Below are positions 61,235 to 64,000 of a DNA stretch of 64,000 nt, piece after piece. The notes below the pieces were generated by a model. It searched no databases. It was not told where the DNA came from and worked only from the letters and a program-made list of their open reading frames with translations. How positions within the stretch are numbered: the first letter of the stretch is position 1; each line of letters starts with the position of its first letter. Origin of the DNA: Bacillota bacterium (GTDB taxonomy: Bacteria > Bacillota > Clostridia > Lachnospirales > Lachnospiraceae). The translations under genes were made by a program, and so were the position numbers. Location: assembly GCA_023439125.1 (NCBI GenBank), contig JAEXOU010000007.1, positions 133,322 through 197,321 on the forward strand, in the 5' to 3' direction.

Positions 61235-63571
61235 CTATTCTGAAAAATAAAGGTTAGCCTTTTGCATAATATCAGAAACCGCTTGTTCCAACGTTTTACT
61301 ACCACTTAAATACTCCACTGCGCCTTCAATAATGATTTCTTTACCATTAGCATCGCTGTAAACTGGATTCGTTAATGCTTTGATCTTATCTACCAAATTT
61401 TGCGTATCTTCTAGTGATAACCGATCAAATGGGATATATTGAAATTGTCCATTATTATCAATGAAGCCAGTACCTCCAAATGGTTCTCCTATTTTTACCC
61501 AGCTATTTAATGCCTTCTCATTCACTGGAAAACCATCCGATAGATGTAATGACTGTACACTTTCGCTAAATATAAGTGATATAAACTCCTTTGCTAGCTC
61601 TGGTTCGTTTGCCTTTTGATTTATTCCAATAATTCCATTTGGTATAAATGAATTATTTATAGGTGTATACAAGCCATTATATCCTTGTAAAAGAGCTACG
61701 ACATTACTTAAATCGACTTCATCCCCAATCACAGACATTGTAGAATCGATATCATACATCATTAAGTTAGGTGCAATCCCATAAAAAATTTTCGACATTC
61801 TCAAATTGGCACCTTGGATACCACTAGATGAATATCCATCTCCATAACTTCCCTCGATCGTTGCTTCTGTCTGTTTTGCGATGGTATCTAAACTCTTTAG
61901 AAAAGAAGTAAGTCCGTCTTTATCTATAAGTCCGTCTTCTGTAAATATACCATCTGAGTAAGCAGAAACAAACATATTAGCAAGCTGATCATAATTACGA
62001 GGCTCTATTAAATTTTTATCTCTATTTTCACAATACACAGCCAGTTCTTCCACCGTATTTGCATGGCTTGAGATATCCTCACTCATTGCATAAATAGGCA
62101 TATAAACTCTCATAGGCATACAATAAATCTTTTGATCACTCGTATAACAATCAGAGATATTCTTAATCAATGTATTTTCTCCTGAGTTATTAAAGATATC
62201 ACTGATATCCATAAGAACTCCCTTCTCCATATAGGATGACAATGGTAGATCATCCATCAATAGGATATCTGGTCCTTTACCAGCTAGAATCTCTGTATTA
62301 AGTGAATTAACAATATCAGCCTGAGTGATAGCACTACCTTCAGCCATCATAACTTCATAACTAATCTTAATATTTGGATGTAGTCTTCGATATTGTGAAA
62401 TTGCTTCCCTAACTGTAACATTATCATATAGGGAGCATATCGTAAGCTCCTTGTCAAAAGTAGCAACCGAATCAGCACTTGGAATGTACTTCGTTAATAT
62501 ATCTTTCTTACCATTAATCATACTTTTGTACAATACGTAATAAACAGTACTTGTATCCTGAATTGTTAGAAGAGACTGTGCATTATAAGAAGGTACCGAC
62601 ATACTATACTGACTGCCATCTACTATGACTTCCCACAAGCTTCCTCCATTTTTAAGTATATGTAATCCTTCATTGTTTAATATGATGATTTCTTTCTCTG
62701 GACCTATTTGTAAAAGAAGTTCTGCATCATTCGTCTCTATCGAAGGATCAAGTGCTATTGTCTCAGATTTGTCCTCATCTACATGCAACACTTGAATTTG
62801 CTTATTATCATAGTCTAAATAATATACAGTATTATCCTTAATCGCATAATCATTTACATAAGTGTAGCTACCAAAGTCAAGTACCTTATCTTTATTTAGG
62901 TCATATACATGAATCATAAAGTCAAAATTTTCACTGTAGCATATCATCTGATTTTTCAAAACTTTGCAATTAGTAATTACTGGGCCATAAGCATATGGAC
63001 TAACAGAATTTTCATCATACCAGTAAGAAGGTGTGATATCAAGATAACCTTTTTCATCTTCTGTCTTTTTTAACAATTTATATGTTGAACGTCTATTACC
63101 ATTTATCTCAACACTTGCTTCACCAAGTATATATGTATTTCCATCTTCACTTTGACATATCTCGTTAGGCTTTACATTGAGATCTTTAATTGCACTATCT
63201 GCCCAATCTACGGATGTTTTTTGTAAAGTATCACCTACAAGTGTATAGCAATATACTTTAATACTACCATCCTGAAGATTCTGTACAGTATAGAGTTCAT
63301 ATTGATGATTACCACTGATTTTACTACTTAATTGATATTCGTCCGGCTCCATCTCTAGTTCTTTTATTACATTTTCAATATAATTACCTTCTGCTGTTAT
63401 TGGCACTTGTTCTGTACCCTTATCATCGGTGTCAGTTTCAACTATATCCTCTTGTTTAATAGAATCAGTAACTGAAACCGGACTATCTTCATTTTTTTTA
63501 CTACTACTACAACCAGTCAACGTCACGAGTAATGTTAAGATGCACAACCATATAGTTACCTTTCTTTTCAT
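61235..63571 (-). CDS. Large solute-binding lipoprotein with N-terminal propeller-like region
   Basis: A 778-residue lipoprotein; the signal WLCILTLLVTLTGC ends in lipobox LTGC. Residues about 90-375 form repeated short beta segments (YELYTVQNLQDGSIKVYCYT and similar, then KVLKNQMICYSENFDFMIHVY), perhaps a beta propeller. Residues about 377-778 match family 1 solute-binding proteins: ISQYRRLHPNIKISYEVMM, GKGPDILLMDDLPLSSYMEKGVLMDIS and the C-terminal FISLIFSESVQSLHLSDGFPVNE. Similar solute-binding ends occur in the 1589-residue protein here. No permease genes are near. It may sense or capture sugars or peptides. Confidence 0.78.
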   Translation of the reverse strand: MKRKVTIWLCILTLLVTLTGCSSSKKNEDSPVSVTDSIKQEDIVETDTDDKGTEQVPITAEGNYIENVIKELEMEPDEYQLSSKISGNHQYELYTVQNLQDGSIKVYCYTLVGDTLQKTSVDWADSAIKDLNVKPNEICQSEDGNTYILGEASVEINGNRRSTYKLLKKTEDEKGYLDITPSYWYDENSVSPYAYGPVITNCKVLKNQMICYSENFDFMIHVYDLNKDKVLDFGSYTYVNDYAIKDNTVYYLDYDNKQIQVLHVDEDKSETIALDPSIETNDAELLLQIGPEKEIIILNNEGLHILKNGGSLWEVIVDGSQYSMSVPSYNAQSLLTIQDTSTVYYVLYKSMINGKKDILTKYIPSADSVATFDKELTICSLYDNVTVREAISQYRRLHPNIKISYEVMMAEGSAITQADIVNSLNTEILAGKGPDILLMDDLPLSSYMEKGVLMDISDIFNNSGENTLIKNISDCYTSDQKIYCMPMRVYMPIYAMSEDISSHANTVEELAVYCENRDKNLIEPRNYDQLANMFVSAYSDGIFTEDGLIDKDGLTSFLKSLDTIAKQTEATIEGSYGDGYSSSGIQGANLRMSKIFYGIAPNLMMYDIDSTMSVIGDEVDLSNVVALLQGYNGLYTPINNSFIPNGIIGINQKANEPELAKEFISLIFSESVQSLHLSDGFPVNEKALNSWVKIGEPFGGTGFIDNNGQFQYIPFDRLSLEDTQNLVDKIKALTNPVYSDANGKEIIIEGAVEYLSGSKTLEQAVSDIMQKANLYFSE

Positions 63572-63660
63572 TGTGAATTCCTCCCTAATACAAGATTTGT
63601 TATTGCTTGTATCATAGTATAAATAAAAATTCTCAAAATAATCTCAAATATCTCCATATA

Positions 63661-63688
63661 ATTGTAATTATTTCCAGATCGTTGTCAA
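63661..63688 (-). promoter_or_regulatory. Promoter of the large solute-binding lipoprotein gene
   Basis: TTGACA (63683-63688) and TACAAT (63661-63666) on the minus strand are 16 bases apart. The transcript would start near 63655 and reach the start codon at 63571 after about 85 bases. GGGAGG lies eight bases before the start. Confidence 0.7.
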
Positions 63689-63787
63689 GCTGTAAGAAGT
63701 TCCTCTAGAGTAAAGTCTTCCCCGGGTCAGTTGCTTTCTTTCAAGCACAATTCATAGTATCATCTCTCAAAATATTAGACAGAACAC

Positions 63788-63814
63788 AAAAAAAAGACAC
63801 CATCACTAGTGTCC
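63788..63814 (-). terminator. Terminator of the rRNA operon
   Basis: GGACACTAGTGATGGTGTC on the minus strand forms a GACAC/GTGTC stem and is followed by eight T. It lies 60 bases after the 23S end with no 5S gene between. Confidence 0.85.
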
Positions 63815-63873
63815 TTCAAAGTTTAATAATTTTACTATGAAACTCCACATTGAATTTTTTTTACAAACCTTTT

Positions 63874-64000
63874 GGTTAAGCCCTCGACCTATTAGTAACA
63901 ATCAGCTCCATGTGTTACCACACTTCCACCTTTGTCCTATCAACCTTGTCGTCTTCAAGGGGTCTTACTAGCTTGTGCTATGGGATATCTTATCTTGAGG
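63874..64000 (-). rRNA. 23S ribosomal RNA, 3' end (partial)
   Basis: The minus strand reads CCTCAAGATAAGATATCCC, later AAGACCCCTTGAAGACGACA and finally TACTAATAGGTCGAGGGC followed by TTAACC, the well-known 3' end of bacterial 23S rRNA. The gene continues beyond the right edge. No 5S rRNA gene follows it inside the window; a terminator comes instead. Confidence 0.95.

Overview
The window is low-GC, Gram-positive clostridial DNA and most resembles a Lachnospiraceae genome; a relative of Clostridium (Lachnoclostridium) phytofermentans is my inference, not a search result. The grounds are AT-rich intergenic DNA with AAGGAGG-type ribosome sites, two T-box leaders, the cysE-cysS-mrnC-rlmB-sigH block, a pyrophosphate-type phosphofructokinase, paired DegV proteins, a fused PurL and type IV pilus genes. 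Most genes lie on the minus strand.

Layout. 1-7.3 kb: the 5' part of a flavocytochrome c-like lipoprotein gene, a CapA protein, membrane proteins, an unrecognised two-gene unit with a long leader and an NHL propeller protein. 7.4-14.1 kb: tRNA-Thr, then a housekeeping run (sigH, rlmB, mrnC, cysS, cysE) behind a cysteine T-box, then ispF and an unknown protein. 14.3-18.1 kb: a PurF-like protein with a degenerate glutaminase domain, a 52-residue zinc-ribbon protein, a calcium-loop protein and an acetate transporter. 18.2-24.2 kb: a methyltransferase, a two-component system and two HAD hydrolases. 24.4-27.8 kb: an accessory island on the plus strand with an ECF sigma factor, its probable DUF4367 anti-sigma factor, exported proteins and a frameshifted zinc metalloprotease. 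27.8-38 kb: tRNA-Thr, tRNA-Pro, an RNase H gene whose leader is a 36-bp tandem repeat, two degV genes, PPi-phosphofructokinase, ilvB and ilvD behind a valine-type T-box, and pepT. 38-47 kb: a 1589-residue membrane protein joining six zinc ribbons to a solute-binding domain, and purL. 47.3-49.3 kb: an MraY-like transferase and a LysR regulator. 49.3-54.6 kb: a partial type IV pilus operon ending in a transglutaminase. 54.7-64 kb: azlCD, two aspartoacylase-family proteins (one with lost metal ligands), a lipoprotein, a Crp/Fnr regulator next to a BMP-type lipoprotein gene carrying a Crp-like operator, a large solute-binding lipoprotein, and the 3' end of 23S rRNA.

The strongest unexplained signals are: a dispersed, probably plus-strand structured RNA element of about 105-140 nt at 31290 and 36261, with paired base changes that keep its terminator stem and a GNRA-capped hairpin in both copies; the zinc-ribbon/solute-binding fusion; a class II-type Crp operator before the BMP gene; the rnhA leader repeats; the PurF-like protein; and a second dispersed repeat of 44 bp. 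All functional assignments come from reading motifs by eye; no database search was possible.
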